DNA of 64,000 nucleotides from Ilex aquifolium (Eukaryota; Streptophyta; Magnoliopsida; Aquifoliales; Aquifoliaceae), in assembly GCA_951799425.1 (NCBI GenBank), contig OX637402.1, positions 25,661,492 to 25,725,491 on the forward strand, in the 5' to 3' direction. Below are positions 1 through 13,353 of the stretch, piece after piece. Within the stretch, counting starts at the first letter, position 1; every line of letters starts with the position of its first letter. Position numbers and translations under genes: made by a program. The notes below the pieces were generated by a model. It saw only the letters and a list, made by a program, of their open reading frames with translations. It searched no databases and was not told the origin of the DNA.

Positions 1-192
1 TTTTATTACTTGTGTTATTTAATAGAAAAATAAATACTCAACCCAATGGGTACCCATTTTATAATCCATATTAATCCTCTTAATTAAAATGAATCATATT
101 ATCCAACTCATTTAGAACCCGCATTAATTAACATAAGTATACAATCCATTTATTTATGGATGAGTTAATGGGTTAAGATTATCACATCTAAT
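1..192 (-). mobile_element. Truncated hAT-like repeat (window edge)
   Basis: Read on the minus strand, this piece matches the start of the repeat at about 28304-28650: the same order of 'tgtga(t/c)aat', 'ccataaataaatg', 'cattttaattaa' and 'gagtatttat' blocks. The end near 192 reads 'tagatgtgataat', which resembles hAT termini of the TAGNNNTG type. The other end lies outside the window, so no target duplication can be tested. The match to the 28-kb repeat is seen directly; the hAT assignment is inferred. Confidence 0.35.
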
Positions 193-1730
193 TCCAGCTA
201 ATCATTGATTAAAACTTCATTATGTTGAGGTTAACTTATGATATATGATAAGGTTATGAGATACATAAATTTCTAACAAATAAATTTATTTTTCTATCAT
301 GATTTTTATGGGTATACAAAGTTTGATACATGAAGTATACAATAAAGCTCAAGACATGTCAAATGCAATAAAATCATACTTTGACGAGAGTCGCACTCTT
401 AGGCTAGACAAACGACTCTGTAAATACAAGAGTTAGAAAAAACAAAAAAACACTCATCTCACATTCCGACATACTAGTAAATACAAAATCAAGCTTAATA
501 ATAGGTGAATTCGTAAATATAATATAGCAACAATACTCCAAAAAAGTTTTCTCATAATCCGTAGGATTAGGTACGAATAACATAGAAGAAACCAATGAGG
601 TTTTTGTACTTATCAACCTATTTCTTTCCCTTCCCCCTCTGTCTCTCGTTTCCATTCATGTGGCTGTGAGTTCTCCGCACCGAACTCCTCTCATTCCTCC
701 ACACTTGTGATCTGGAAGGTCTTTTGAATGTTTGAAACACCTAAAGATAAGCATTACTATGCTTTTTTCTTCAACTGTTATTGAATTATTGCATTAAAAA
801 TTCTCCATATATGGGAGATTCATTGGAATTATACAACTTAAGACTCAAAATTTAAGGTTATTTCATTCACAAGGAGTACTACTTGTGTAATAATTTAATC
901 TACATATCTTCTTAATCTCATGTTAAGTACCACTAAATTGGGTAGGCAAAAAGATAATTCTGGTAGGTTGAGTTAGGTTGCTTGGTTGTGGAATTACCAT
1001 GTCTTTCAAGTCTTCTTTTTAAGTGGCACACCCACTATATATAAAGAGTGCAGGAGTCCTTGTTAACATTTTATGACCCATGCAATGCTACAGTGAAAGA
1101 ATATAATTTTTCCTCCAAAAATATCTCTTCAGTCAGAGAATGCATGAGATATATTTATCTAATACGACTCTTTTGGATTGCCATTGAATATTATCCATTC
1201 GGTGACTTGTACCGTCACTCCACTAAATGAAGTAGGATTTGAACTATGAATCAAATTTGAAAAAAAAAAAAGTAATGTAGTGCACGAAATTCTTGTTATT
1301 ACAGAATTTAAAGAGAATCAGATATACTCAATCTTACTCTTATGTGGAACGCATATTTTCGCGACTCAAACACTTAATATTCATAGTAATAATAAAACAA
1401 CCTTACCACTGTTACAACCTACGCTCAGAATTCTCCTCTCTTTTTTTCCTAGTCTAATAATTTTTTTTCTCGAGAGTGATATATATGTAGAAGAAAACTC
1501 TTTAAAACATGTAAAAAAAAAACCCAGAATTCAAAAAGCTCAAATAACACGAAACACACACCATTGGCCACTAATTCCACAGACACATAGTCAAAAATGC
1601 CGCATGTATTCCCATTACAAAGTCCAACATATGCACCCATAAATGTTCTTACTTCACGAAGACGACCAAACAAACCCATGGCACAAGCAATGTTTCGTGG
1701 TGAGCCAGTTGGTCAGGTCTTCATATTTTA

Positions 1731-1767
<37 letters not shown>

Positions 1768-1978
1768 ATTTGATGACCCAACTGGTGTGGTAGAACTAGT
1801 CAATATTGCACTGTGAATGTGTGGAAAGTTCAAAAAGAAAAACACTAAATAACTCTGTGGGTGTACTGCGTGTGAGTTTGAAAATAAGGCTGCAAAGGAC
1901 AAGAAAATGCAAACACGGTTCTTCTTTTAGATATAGCCTTATTGACTCTTGACCAACCACCCCTAACCACTAACTATT
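193..1978. other. AT-rich intergenic DNA, no gene seen
   Basis: Open frames here are short, have biased composition and resemble no family. The only clear structure is a compound (AT)n(AG)n microsatellite at about 1729-1767. Confidence 0.6.
1729..1767. repeat. (AT)n(AG)n microsatellite
   Basis: A run of TA dinucleotides passes directly into about 13 AG dinucleotides. Confidence 0.9.
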
Positions 1979-2256
1979 GTGGTCCACTGGCGTTTAGCAC
2001 CCCCGTTAAGAATATTGCTTGAAATATGCAAATTAAGTGTTATGTTTCATGTTCGATTCAAAAGGTGTAAATTGTTGATTTGTTTCTATCGATTTTGTCG
2101 AATTGAAGTCCGGCTATGATTTTAGGTCATTGTCTGCGGGATCCACCGTCTAGGTGCCTATGGATGGTTTTCTCAACAGGTAAGGACTGGTATAATTACA
2201 CCTTGATAGAAATTTCATGTCTGTCTCCTCTATCCTTTTTAAATTAAAAAAAAAAA
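1979..2256 (+). mobile_element. Possible tRNA-derived SINE
   Basis: It carries a B-box-like 'gttcgattc' near 2053, a moderately GC-rich body unlike its surroundings, and a terminal A-tract at about 2246-2256. This is the layout of a plant SINE. No clear target duplication or second copy was found in the window, so the call is tentative. Confidence 0.35.
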
Positions 2257-4503
2257 GACTAAACAGCCTAAACCTAACAGGAAATCGATCTGTAATGATA
2301 TGTTAGTAGTAAATCTATAACCAGTAACACCTCTACTACAACTTCTTCCAGGCTGTTTGGTTCTGGCATGCACTATCATTTTCCGGTCAATATTGGGTTT
2401 TCAACTTCCCCATCCACGTTAATGTAGAACAACTTAGGTCACACTTGAATTAGCAATTCTATATGTTTGTCCAGTTGATACAAAATTGAGGGAAAAGTGT
2501 ATACTTCCCACACCACAATTATTTCTTCGGTATCATATCAAAAATTAATTTTTATTTTTTCATTATTGAAGACTGTTGATAAAAAAATAATAAAATAACA
2601 ACATAAAGAAACTTTTTATGTGTCATGTATTTATTATAGGAAAAACGTATGGTACTGAAAAATAGTTTTTCGATACCATGATTGGACCAAAAATTGAGAA
2701 GAATATATTGAATATTGGTTTACCTTATTGGGTTCTCTACCTTGTCCTTATCATTTCCTCGTCAATATTGATTTTTAAGAACCCATTTACACTGATAGAC
2801 ATTTCACACTAACACTAGTAACTCATAACCAGTTATGTTAATACAATGTTAAATTGACACAAAAAAAAATCAGGTATGATCTAACATTAAGGATTCGATA
2901 TCAGGTTGATCAATCAGACCTGCTTAATAAATGAGTCCCCATAAACTTTGATGGGTCAGATCCGCCATACATAAAGAACACGGCATATGCATCATGGAGA
3001 TGTGTACATTCCTATCTACATGCCATTAATTGCCCTACCATCTTTGACACAATCTTCATTCTCTTATTCAACATCATCTTCATTTTCATATGATTTTTGG
3101 CCGGTCAAGTTTGTTGTTATTAAAACATAACAGGTTGTGCAATTGACCAAGTCTCTCTCTCTCTCTCCCTTTGTTTTTCAATTCCAACAAATTGTTGCCT
3201 CACTACTATTATTGGGAAAGGTACCTAGCTGGTCCAAATGTCTTAAAAAATACGATTGCATTCATTTTAGTTAGGATTTGATTTTCTCCTTCTCAGCTAT
3301 GAAGTTATAAAATAAATTTCTTGTATATATATAATTAGGGTAACTTTGTAATGGACGATCATGACTTGAAGTTAGATCTCCCCAAATACTTTTTCTTTCA
3401 ATTTTCATTCAAATGTAATTTACTTATAATAAATAATTGTGAGACACACTTTTAAATAACAAATTCTATAAAAATTACTTGCACATGATCTACCCTTGAG
3501 CTTAATCTCAAAACTAGATACCATACAACACGACAGGTTTAAAATTGAGGGTACCCATTTCTTATCGATGATGGCAAAAGTCGAGTCAATTCCTAGTCCA
3601 CCCTTCCTAGTACATTCAATTATTAATTTTTTTTTTTACCTCCCAATTGTTTACAATTATTTTCATTCCAAAAATATACCAAAATGAAATACAATGCCAC
3701 ACAACAACTGAATAATTATTAAATTTAACGAGTTTGTTAGAAATTTTGAATGATTTCCAAGTAAGTAATGACACTCCAATCATTTTCATTCATCATCTGG
3801 GTTTTTCCACCTACTATGCCCTATGTCGACTTTGAGTGTTCTGTCATGTGTTCAGTTTTTCACATGGATCATCACTTTCTCATTTTTTTTTAAAATAAAG
3901 AGAGATTGTACTCTTCATTCGTACTTCAGGACTACGAATATGATACAAAATCCGGAAATGTATGCAATCGTTTACAAATTAACACACAAAATAAAACATG
4001 GTTTCATTACGAGAGTTAAACTTGAGACTTTAGGAAAGAAATCTCGGAACCCGAACTTAACCAATTATTCAATGTGGGTTGGAGCGAAAATGGTTGGTAG
4101 TCACACGTCCTCTTACCAGAAAACATTCAATCTCCTAGTTTAGTAGTCTCACCTTGCAAATCAACCAACCTTAAAATCATGATCTCACATTGCAAATGGT
4201 GCATCTCTACGAACCACCCAACTAATTAGTAAACTCTTGGATATCAAAAGCACAACAACCAAACACCACCGAATCAATTATGAAAATGTTGTGTGCACCA
4301 AACAATGTGGTACCATCTTAATCATTGAACGTTTGGTGCAGCCAGTGGAACCCATTCGTCCACCAAATCACATTGATTTGGTGCATAAAATTGGGTGTAA
4401 ATTGTGGTGAGTGTAGTAGCATTACGGAATCGAATATTTGTTGTTGTTAGCCAGCCAATCACAATCTTCAACAGGTGATATGTCTCATCATAGAGACATC
4501 TTA
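2257..4503. other. AT-rich intergenic DNA, no gene seen
   Basis: No coding exon, RNA gene or bounded repeat was recognised. Short open frames near 3496-3687 and 3823-4143 have no family resemblance and sit in AT-rich sequence. Confidence 0.55.
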
Positions 4504-4919
4504 TAGAGGTGTTAATTTTAATTATTAATATTAAATTAACACAAATCTGAAAGGACACGGATTAATTAACATGTAAAGTAAATATACGAGGTTACAGTTA
4601 GACACAAATGACCCGTTTAACTAGTATTGAATACAGAATATTTTTTATTTGTTAATTAAGTATTGCATGAATTGTTTTAGAATGAAATAAATTTTGATTT
4701 GGTTTTTCTATCGTTTTGATCAAGTAGATTCTAATTATGTGACACTCATATTTGGTGAATTTGGTTGAGAGAAAAAAAGATATTAGCTAGTCACATGGTT
4801 TATTGCTCACGGGTTAAACAAATATGAAATGAACACAACATAAATTCAAAACAAAATGATACGAATATGATATGATATGAATGGATTGAAACCTATAAAT
4901 ATCAAAATCAATATCCCTA
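4504..4919. mobile_element. Possible degenerate hAT element
   Basis: The left end 'tagaggtgttaatttt' resembles hAT termini. Oppositely oriented 'gacccgttta' (about 4610) and 'cgggttaaac' (about 4810) motifs resemble the subterminal repeats of the better-preserved hAT elements in this window. The right end 'tatccctac' is a weak mirror and I found no 8-bp target duplication, so boundaries are uncertain. Confidence 0.3.
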
Positions 4920-5017
4920 CAGTCACTGCCCACATTGCTCTTCCAGTCCTAAAATCGACATTCAATTCACTTCTCTAGAGATTTCTATGAATGGCTGAAA
5001 ACAAACTACACAATCCC

Positions 5018-5234
5018 AAGATAGTTCAAATGATAACAAGGACAAACTCTAAATTTAGATGTTCTGAATTTGAATTTTGGCAACTCTTTAGGGTTAAATC
5101 ATGAGAGATTTATCTTTTATGAATACCTTATTCTCAACGTGGATGATCTGCCTTTGACTAGACTGAAAAGAGAATTAGTTAAGATTCGTGTAATATAACC
5201 TGAATATCTTTGACCGTTGAATAAAAAAAAAAAA
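5018..5234 (+). mobile_element. tRNA-derived SINE, family copy 1
   Basis: The head 'agatagttcaaatgat' resembles a degenerate tRNA A-box. A B-box-like block follows, then a body with 'gatctgcctttgactaga' and 'ttagttaagattcgtgta', and an A-tract at about 5222-5234. The same order of blocks recurs at 27365-27586 (minus), 30885-31092, 32211-32390 and, without its head, 58295-58413. Confidence 0.6.
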
Positions 5235-6445
5235 CAAACAAACTGCACCTCAAGAAGGAGTGGCATTGGGCCAACTTTATTTCTCTGTTGCATGTTGGTT
5301 TTTCTGATTAGCCCATAACAAACGGATCTTTGAGACTCCACAAATGGAGCCTCTAAAGTCAAGTCCATGGTAGTGAGTGGACTTTCACCGTGGGAAACAA
5401 AAATCAAGTCCAATCTCTCTCATGGTAGGCTGGAAGCCTTCCTTCTTGTGGATTTGTCAAGCTAAACACAGATAGAGCCGGAAGCAAACCCTAATTTCAA
5501 CCCGAGTTATATAATCCGAGTTCAAATTAAATTTGGATTGAGTTTGAGTGTTTTATAGTTTGATCGAAAATTGAGTTGGCGTATCAGCCAGTATAACCCA
5601 TTCGAGTTGCACCTTTAATTCGAAGTGCAAGGGATAACATGGGACTAGAATAGCACTGCTCGTGTCATTACCCTCGAGTATCATATTTTGGCCAGGTTTA
5701 TTCTACCTCCATCCCTATGTTAGGCAACCGACTCATGTCGCCATGGGAAAAGATACAAATAGTGATCCCAATTGGTTAACAACTTCAAGTTTAAGTGATT
5801 TAACATATCCACCTGATTTGTGAGTGATTCTATTTATTCTAAGTTCGTGTAACAGTCATGCATTCAAAAAATGTTTGGTTGGAGGAGTTCTTCGAAAAAA
5901 AATTATACATCTTTCAATCATTAATAAACTTAGAGATAAAGGAACACCGATACATGTAAAAAGTATTTTTGGTTTTTTTATAAAAAAAAAACTCCTCAGA
6001 AAAGGAATTTTAGTTTTACTAACAATATATACAATGCATGTCGATTTTTTTTTTTTGGCCGACAGACATGTTTTCTTACCAGTAGTCTTGGTACAATGCA
6101 GTCTCCACTAGGTAACATTCACTCAATTTGTAAAATTTTCTGTTACTTAATTCAATACAGATGCTGTTTACACATTCCCATTAAGTCATCAACTTGAGAG
6201 AAATTAAAAAACAATCGAATGGCTACCCAGAACAGAACTGTTGCTTCTCTTAAATAGCCAACGTTGTTTGATTCATGTTAGGTAGAGGCTCTTAAATGCT
6301 ACTGAATACAAGAGGGTCATATCGAAGGACGAAGTACAGTTTCTTTTGTTCCCTCTTTGAACCGACGAACATGGTTAGAGTTGAAGGGATCCCTCGTCGG
6401 CTTGGAAAACACTGATACACATTAATTATTACATCACGTAAGAGT
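5235..6445. other. Intergenic DNA, no gene seen
   Basis: No coding exon was supported. A stretch at about 5500-5611 has 'cccgagtt' motifs and a 'gagttgcaccttta' end like the hAT element at 37987-38669 and may be a fragment of that family. Confidence 0.45.
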
Positions 6446-8640
6446 TGTCACACTCTCACTCTAGATCATATAGGCTGGGCGGCGGACCGGTTATCAAGGT
6501 CTTAACCAATCAATTCTATGCATAATAAATGTAAAATACAGCGGAAGACAAATAATAAAGTGATCCAATCTATCGACCTAATAAATATTAGAGGAATAAA
6601 TTAAACATCACCAATATCATTACTAACCTCATGTAAAACAATAATTAAACCATAAGGTTTACTACTCTAAGCATAAACAACATTGTTCCCAAAACAATGG
6701 AATATTTGTCTCAAAACTATAAGAGACATTTATTCCTGAAGACCTACAATAAAATAAATTTTCAATTCCTCTAATCCCTTGTCTATCTGGAGACTTACTC
6801 CTCCCCTGATTCTCACTTGAAAAAAAATGTTAAATGTTTGTATGAGCACAAAGACCCGTGAATAGAAACCACCTCTAACGAGGTGTGAAAATAAATCTTG
6901 CAGTTTATATATAAAAATAAACTCTGATACATACATAAGTACAACAAATTGTACCACAATCCCTCCCACATAATCATGTAAACAAAATGATCTCATGATC
7001 ACAAATAATTTTATAAATGAAAAGACATTTATAACTCAAAACACTCACACACACATTCAGTCTCAAATACATTTGTCAAATCATGTTACCACTAGCCTGC
7101 TAACTGACTCCGTATCTTGTTATCACTAGCCTGGTAACTGGTCCCGTCTCTTGTCATCACTAACTTGATGATTGGCCTATATGTGCACATTCATATACTG
7201 ACCACACCGGTATACAATCTCGTTACCATTTAGATCTGGTAACCTAGTTCCCGTCTCATAAACATGATTTTCACACACACCAAAATTATAGTTTTAATTC
7301 CAACGCACACAAAATTTCTCTTTCATCACCCAAAACAATGATATAAAATCATCCCAAAAGTTTTCCAAAATTCACATGTATAACAGTTCACAATTGCAAA
7401 ATATTTAATTGTAACCCCAAACATCAACACATATATCATATATATGAAAAATTCACACACACGCATCTACACATTTAATATAGAAAATCCTCCCAAAAGA
7501 AGTAGTAAATTACTCATCTTGATTCCCAAAATCCAATTCAAAGCCATCTTTCTCAACCTCAATGCAATTACCACCTAATCCAAAATAACATATAGAGATC
7601 AATCTCTATTCCTAACTTCGTCATTTCGCGATTCTATATTTAATTTTTATCATTCCTACCCTTTGATATATACTTTATATATTCTCTACATAGAAATAAT
7701 ATTTTTAATGTGAGCTAATAGAGTATGGAAGTAATCTGAGCAGTTTATAAAAATTTCCTAATGTTTTGGGGTCAAAGTGTAATTTCTTTAAAAAAAGAAT
7801 TTTCTGTTTTCGGGGCTGCCATAAATTTTCCAAAATAGTATTTTCCATAAATTTGTGAATACAACCTCAATTTTGATTTATTAGAGTAACCTTTGATTTA
7901 TTTTTTTAGAAACTTAATCGAAACTTTTAGAGGTCGGTTCAAAATTTTAGAAATTTTTCAAGACTCGGCGGCTATTTTGAAATGAAAATACTTGTTTCAA
8001 CATATTGGGTCAGTTCTACAAATTACCAAGTTCCCTAGTGGTCAAAATTGAGTTTATAAAAGTGTAAGGGTCAAAATAAAACTATTTAAAACTAAATGGG
8101 AGATTTTCAGAATTTCCATCTTCTTCAACCTTACGAATTCCAGAATCTATGATCTGCACTTTTTTTTTTTTTTCTTACTTCCCCTTTTTCCCAATATCTT
8201 CTTAACACAATTACCCACCACATTATGTTTGAATTTACATATTTTAACCCTATAAACCTATCTATATGGATTACTTGCCAGATATAACAGGCTACAAATT
8301 ATTTTCATACCCTATTATATGTGTACATATAATGATTAAATACATAATTTAATTTCAACATGAAGACTAACCTTGATGATCAAATCTTCTAGTTTTCTTC
8401 ATTCTTCTCTAAATCCTCTTCTTTCTTTCTCTTCCTTTTTCTTTACTCGAAACCCTAATTTCTCTTATTCTAATGTGTGTGTAGGTGTGATTATGGAAAG
8501 AGAATATATATATATAATAAAGTAGAGCTAATTTTGAATTTTTGAGACAAAGAAAGGTCCAGATCATTTTGAGACAAAACATAAACACATCTAATAGACA
8601 ACGTAATCTCAATATAAAAGACGGTTTAAATTATCTCATA
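6446..8640. repeat. Repeat-like region, possibly decayed LTR-element sequence
   Basis: No coding exon was recognised. On the minus strand the 8630-8340 part looks like a promoter and leader: an AT-rich TATA-like run, 'gaaaccctaatttctc', then a 'caaggttagt' donor-like site. The left end 'tgtcacactc' could be a TG..CA LTR edge, but no 5-bp target duplication was found. A 34-bp tandem repeat lies inside. The LTR assignment is a weak inference from texture. Confidence 0.25.
7085..7177. repeat. 34-bp tandem repeat, about 2.7 copies
   Basis: Units begin at 7085, 7119 and 7153 with 'gttaccactagcctgctaac', 'gttatcactagcctggtaac' and 'gtcatcactaacttgatgat'. The 34-base period is exact between all three; the third unit is partial and more diverged. 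Confidence 0.85.
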
Positions 8641-8680
8641 AATACTGATCCGACGGTCTACAATGAGTACTAAATTTTAT

Positions 8681-8690
8681 TTTCCCGCCA
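8681..8690 (+). promoter_or_regulatory. E2F-like motif upstream of a possible gene start
   Basis: The string 'tttcccgcca' matches the plant E2F/DP consensus TTTSSCGS. It lies about 80-110 bases upstream of a CT-rich leader (8778-8790) and 240 bases before an ATG with a good donor site. Such sites regulate replication and cell-cycle genes, but no complete gene follows here. Confidence 0.3.
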
Positions 8691-9123
8691 ACAACGTTTC
8701 CTTTTTAAATTATCAGGGCTTTTAACTTTCCCCAAAACTCTCTTCCTCATTCCTTTAATTCCTTGACTCACGCCTCTCTCTCTCTCCTCCGAAAGCTACA
8801 ACTGAGCAAGCCTTATGATATTTATGGTCATTGGTTTTCCTGATTTATTAACTTTTCATATCCAGTTGATAGAATACATTTAAGTTGGTTGAAGTCTTTG
8901 AGCTGATTTGCCACTAATATCCCAAGGGAATGATGTCCCGTAGGTAATTGCTATGTTCTTTGACCTTGGAATTTGAATTAGTTGAAATAATTAGCGTTAA
9001 ATTATGTGAAATGATCCAGATATGCGACAGTGATGACAAAGTGTTTGAAGTATTGCTTCAATGACTTGGATATGTAGATTTTCATTTTTTCTTTTGTTGC
9101 CTCTTTTGATGTAAAAATCTGTG

Positions 9124-9167
9124 TTTTTTTTTTTTTTTTGGGGGGGGGGGGGGGGGGGAGGGGGGAA
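9124..9167. repeat. Poly(T)-poly(G) composite tract
   Basis: About 16 T are followed directly by 19 G, then a short interrupted G run. A similar T-to-G junction occurs at 9677-9704 and, on the other strand, at 37065-37089. Confidence 0.9.
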
Positions 9168-9676
9168 GAAAATTTTCTAATTGGTGAAAAAGGAATTATG
9201 AGTTTAAAGGGATATGAAAAGTTGAAGGTGGGAAAATTAGAGATCTTTTGTTTAATTATGTTTTGAAAAAAAATTGTGAAGTGTCTATGTGCGTGTTTAA
9301 ATTGGGATAAAAACTGAGATAATGGAGAGAAAAGTTTGAAAGTTCATAAATCCTTGCCATTTGAGGTAATCCAAGTTCAACTGCTCTTTTTTTTTTTTTT
9401 TTCTAACCTTTCAATCTCAATAGTTCAAGAATTCATATTGTTTTGGCTAATTTGATATCTTTGAATTGGGTTGAATGTGAAGGTTGGCATTTTCTAGAAT
9501 TTTCAATTGTATTATGGTGCTGTTGATATGATTCTTTTGACTCTTTATTGAATTTTTTCTCTTCAAATCCTGTTTAACAAAAGAGAATGTAATTGCTTAT
9601 GAATTTTGTAGGGTATTTTGCAAATCTTACTATAAACTAGAACTTGCTTGGCCTATTTTATTCTATTCAGCTAGGG

Positions 9677-9704
9677 TTTTTTTTTTTTTTTTGGGGGGGG
9701 GGGG
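9677..9704. repeat. Poly(T)-poly(G) composite tract
   Basis: Sixteen T are followed directly by twelve G. Confidence 0.9.
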
Positions 9705-10280
9705 ACAGCAGCCATCATATTTTGTTATAGGTTTTCTGATTTTTTTGGCAATTCATGTCCCCTTTATTTTGTGGGATCAGCATATGGACTAGCAAAGAAA
9801 ACAAAATCAGCTACTATATCTCCTTCATCAGGTTATTTGAGTGGGTTTTCTTATGTTTTCTTAATCATGAGCCTTATAGTCAAATTAAATGAGTTGATTC
9901 CCAAATAATTCTCAAAATATAAATCGCGTGCTTTGGTCTGTACTATGTAATATTATAGGAAAATGAATAATTGTAATATGTGATCTTTGTAGCCATTGAC
10001 TAACATCAGTTTAAAATTTATGAAGTTTTATTTGTCCATGAAGTAACTTTAAGCATATTTACGAAGTAAAAGCAGTTGTGTTTATCCTTTTTGCATGTGC
10101 ATATATTTAAGGGCTATGGTTAGATTTTTCTTTGCATGTTTCTTATGTGACTAGATTAGAATTGTTTTATCTTTAGAGTAAAATAAAAAGAGGAAAACAA
10201 ACCTCTTGCTAATGCACAAGTTTATAATTTCCAATTTTGTTTTTTGTCATTTAGTGTCCTCAGGCACAGACAATTACTAG

Positions 10281-10307
10281 TATATATATATATATATATA
10301 TATATAT
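10281..10307. repeat. (TA)n microsatellite
   Basis: An uninterrupted TA run of about 13 units lies near the left edge of the gypsy remnant. Confidence 0.9.
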
Positions 10308-10309
10308 GA

Positions 10310-12330
10310 AGAATTTGACTTATCCCACAATACTACCATATTTAAAACACATGTAAAATAGTCCTAATAGGTCTCTCTATGACAAGACTTTTATTAGAGA
10401 CACATTAGTCTTCTTTTAATTATTTTTATCCTTATTTATATATAATTACTCCTAGGTAGCCAATGTACCAAAATAAAATAATATTTTTTTTGTATGGATT
10501 ATTACATTCTCCTCTCTTTAAAAAAATTTCGTCCTCGAAATTTATATGCCTTGTGAGAACAAATGAAGATATTATTTTTTCTTGTTTTCTCTACTTGTCC
10601 AAAGAACTTTCTCAATTGGGTGGCTCTTCTGCAACAATTGGCCAATGGAATGGTTCTATTATACAATTTACTGGTTCCTCAATATAAGTAAGAGTTCTTT
10701 TTTTTTTCTCAATAGGCTAACTCAACCAATATATTCGAAGGATCAATTATATACAATTCCTAGTCATATTGAAAGAAAATATATTGTGAAATCAAAGCAA
10801 GTCTGCTAATAAAACCCACCGTAAAATTATAACTACAATCCTCTCTATAAATCCGTATGTCCATTTATATCTTAGACTAAACTTTTTTTCGAATTTCTAG
10901 TACACTAGCACGAAGCATAACGCCAAGGTATGTATAGTATACTCAGACTACCTGTCAAATTGAGAACCATAAATTATACTAAACTCCAAAGTGTTATTCA
11001 TAGCGTATTGCAAACTAGGCCAACTCTGAAGGTAAATTTTAGACTTTTATTTATTACACTAGATAAAGGTATTCCACACAATCATACGCTCTCATCAAAT
11101 AACTCTGAGTATACCTTCAAGTGAAGCTTTAAGTTTAATTACCAAAACTGACTTGACTTTGTTAATCAATCCATAATAATCCCAATAGATTCATGCACAA
11201 TTTGTATCTCAAAAGTCCCCATAGAAACTTCATAGTAATATACTTTCTTTTCCATTCAAAAATTAAAAGAAGCTTTAATAAATCTGTCGGACACTAATAT
11301 TCAGTCTTTATCTACCAATGTACTACACATTGGCTACAAATTTTGCAATCTCTTTTCTCATTCCACCCAATTCTCAATATCAATATAATTTCGAAATTCT
11401 CGGATAAACATATAATTATAGGTTGCATCTATAATGTCTATTTTCAACGTATTCTCTTTTGATACTCATAATTAATGCCAAAATATAAACATAATCTCAC
11501 CACAAATTACAAAAATCTATCATGCTACCATGTTACGTCTCTTTCTAATACTCTAGACATGAGTTTTTTTTTTTTGTAGCTAACTGATACTATCTACTAA
11601 TAAGAGTCTAACTTGCAATTGAGCTAATAATACCTATATACCAGTCAATATCACATGTACCCCTATCAATCTCAAATCAACAAAATTACTCATTCGAGTA
11701 CACTAAATACAATACAAACTTCTTAATAATTTCTTGCTCAGTGTATCAACCACTACAGTAACTTTATCTACATGATAATGATAGAATAATCATGGTCCCT
11801 AAATTTTCCATCCATCTCCTTTTTCTCAAATTAAACTCCTTCTCAATAAATAAATCTTTCAACCATTGATAATTGAATTAATCTCAAATGTCTTACCATA
11901 TAAACAATCTCTCCGTAACTTCAAAGCAAAACAATTACATCTAACTCAAAATCATGAGTAGCATAATTTCTTCCTTACTACGAGAATACACAAATGTAAC
12001 ATCAATTAATACAGTAACATATGAATCTAGATCAAGTTGAGATACTCAATTTAGTCGATCCATAAAAATAGATGTAACATTTGTCAACCTCAATGACTTC
12101 ACCAAAAATACAATGACTATCCCAGTTGCACAAACTATTTTTTGAGAACACCACCATTTCTTTCTTTTAACTAAAGATAACCCAACTTAAAATCATTCTA
12201 ACTAAATTCTCTAACCCCTCACAACTGATCAAATAAATCATCAATACTATGTAAAAGATATTTACTAGTGTACTGGACGACAAGCACAAAATACGCATTA
12301 AGGTAATAAGATACATACATCGTGGCATCA
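10310..12330 (-). mobile_element. Decayed Ty3/gypsy retrotransposon, 3' pol and partial LTR
   Basis: Read on the minus strand, a stop-riddled reverse transcriptase segment is visible: 'IDDLFDQL' near 12240, then remnants of the FSK-D-(K/R)-GY block. A later 'IFMDRLN ... VLIDV ... VYSRSKEE' series (about 11990-12090) has IDV where active enzymes have IDD. The end of pol reads 'NFEDEIFL' (about 10520-10545) and is followed by a purine-rich tract (about 10507-10520) and a TG that should start the 3' LTR (10506 downward). RT to pol end spans only about 1.7 kb, shorter than usual, so internal deletions are likely. The upstream half and 5' LTR are missing. Family-level recognition is good; exact limits are uncertain. 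Confidence 0.6.
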
Positions 12331-12996
12331 CAAAATAATATTTGATGACAACCGCAAAAGTTATAAGAAGTTAAACATCCATGATACATTTAGGGTATAT
12401 CTTGGTATCCCAAAACGATATAGAACAATATACGTAGTCAATTTCAAGGGCTCGGATGACTCCATCGACTTGACCAAAACATCTTCGTAATATTCATGGC
12501 TTTCACTTAACATGAAACAGTATTAGAATGAAAGATGTAGAGAATATGACTGTGCAGCTTCTTTGAACCATGGGTGAGAAAGTCCTTCAATGTAGGAATC
12601 AGTTGGAGAGAGAGACCAACACCTCCAATCAAGTGCAGCAGAGATCTTTCTCTAGCATGGGACAGCATTCCCTGTTGTGAGATTTAACAGAACAGTGCCT
12701 AGTTCCCAAGTCGGCCATTAATTTCACATGGCCCCATATATCCACCCAACCCTACAAACACAATTCCTCTTTTTCCTCTATATATCTTTCCTATATTTTT
12801 GTATTACCCTTTCTGTTTCAATCACTTTTCTTTCCATTTTTGTTGCCCTAAAACACATCCCCTTATTAAGACCAGTTCAAGGCACCCCCGAAATCTTTTT
12901 CAATATCCATTTTATGACCTACTTACTGCCTCTCGTAGCAATTACGATAATTTTATTGAGGGTCAAGTTACACTTTATAAATAACAAGTTAGAATT

Positions 12997-13016
12997 ATTC
13001 GTGATTGATCACGAAT
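12997..13016. repeat. Short inverted repeat upstream of the IDL gene
   Basis: Eight-base arms 'attcgtga' and 'tcacgaat' flank a 4-base loop, about 550 bases before the IDL start codon. A second 'cgtgattgat' half lies near 13049. Confidence 0.7.
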
Positions 13017-13353
13017 TATCCTTAACTTTTCAAAATTATATTTTTCGTGATTGATAATGATATAAAATTGATCATTACTTTTTGAATTATAATTTAGACA
13101 TTTAAAAATTATAACTTACACATTTAATACAATACCAAAAGAGGTATAGTATTCGTTAATAACTCATCAACAACCCAAGGCAATACACACAAAGAAAAGT
13201 AAGTCTAAGCCTGTCCAAAACACACACAAACAATAAATTCTAAAACACATGGCCCTGCATTTTTTCTGCATTTAATGCTCCATGTTTCCTCCTCTCTTGA
13301 TTGTTTGCTGTTTATGTTCTGCGAACATATTCTTCAGACACAAGCCACCTTTG

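Larger units (their letters stand above)
8930..9837 (+). pseudogene. Possible 5' remnant of an unidentified gene
   Basis: An ATG at 8930 opens a 14-base coding stub (Met-Met-Ser-Arg) that ends in a good donor (8944, gtaatt). A CT-rich leader-like tract and an E2F-like site lie upstream. A second exon-like block of about 50 bases (about 9782-9830) sits between an AG acceptor and a GT donor and encodes a lysine/serine-rich peptide in one frame. The phases do not join simply, so another exon would be needed. Downstream the sequence runs into a gypsy remnant, suggesting a truncated gene. I do not recognise the family; this is a suspicion only. Confidence 0.15.

Noticed and set aside
1449-1679. 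Overlapping frames on both strands near 1280-1680
   Set aside because: No homologue recognised, AT-rich codon use on both strands, and no promoter or splice signals.
12728-13054. 108-codon frame upstream of the IDL gene
   Set aside because: Hydrophobicity comes from T-rich DNA, the end runs through an inverted repeat, and no family resemblance was seen.
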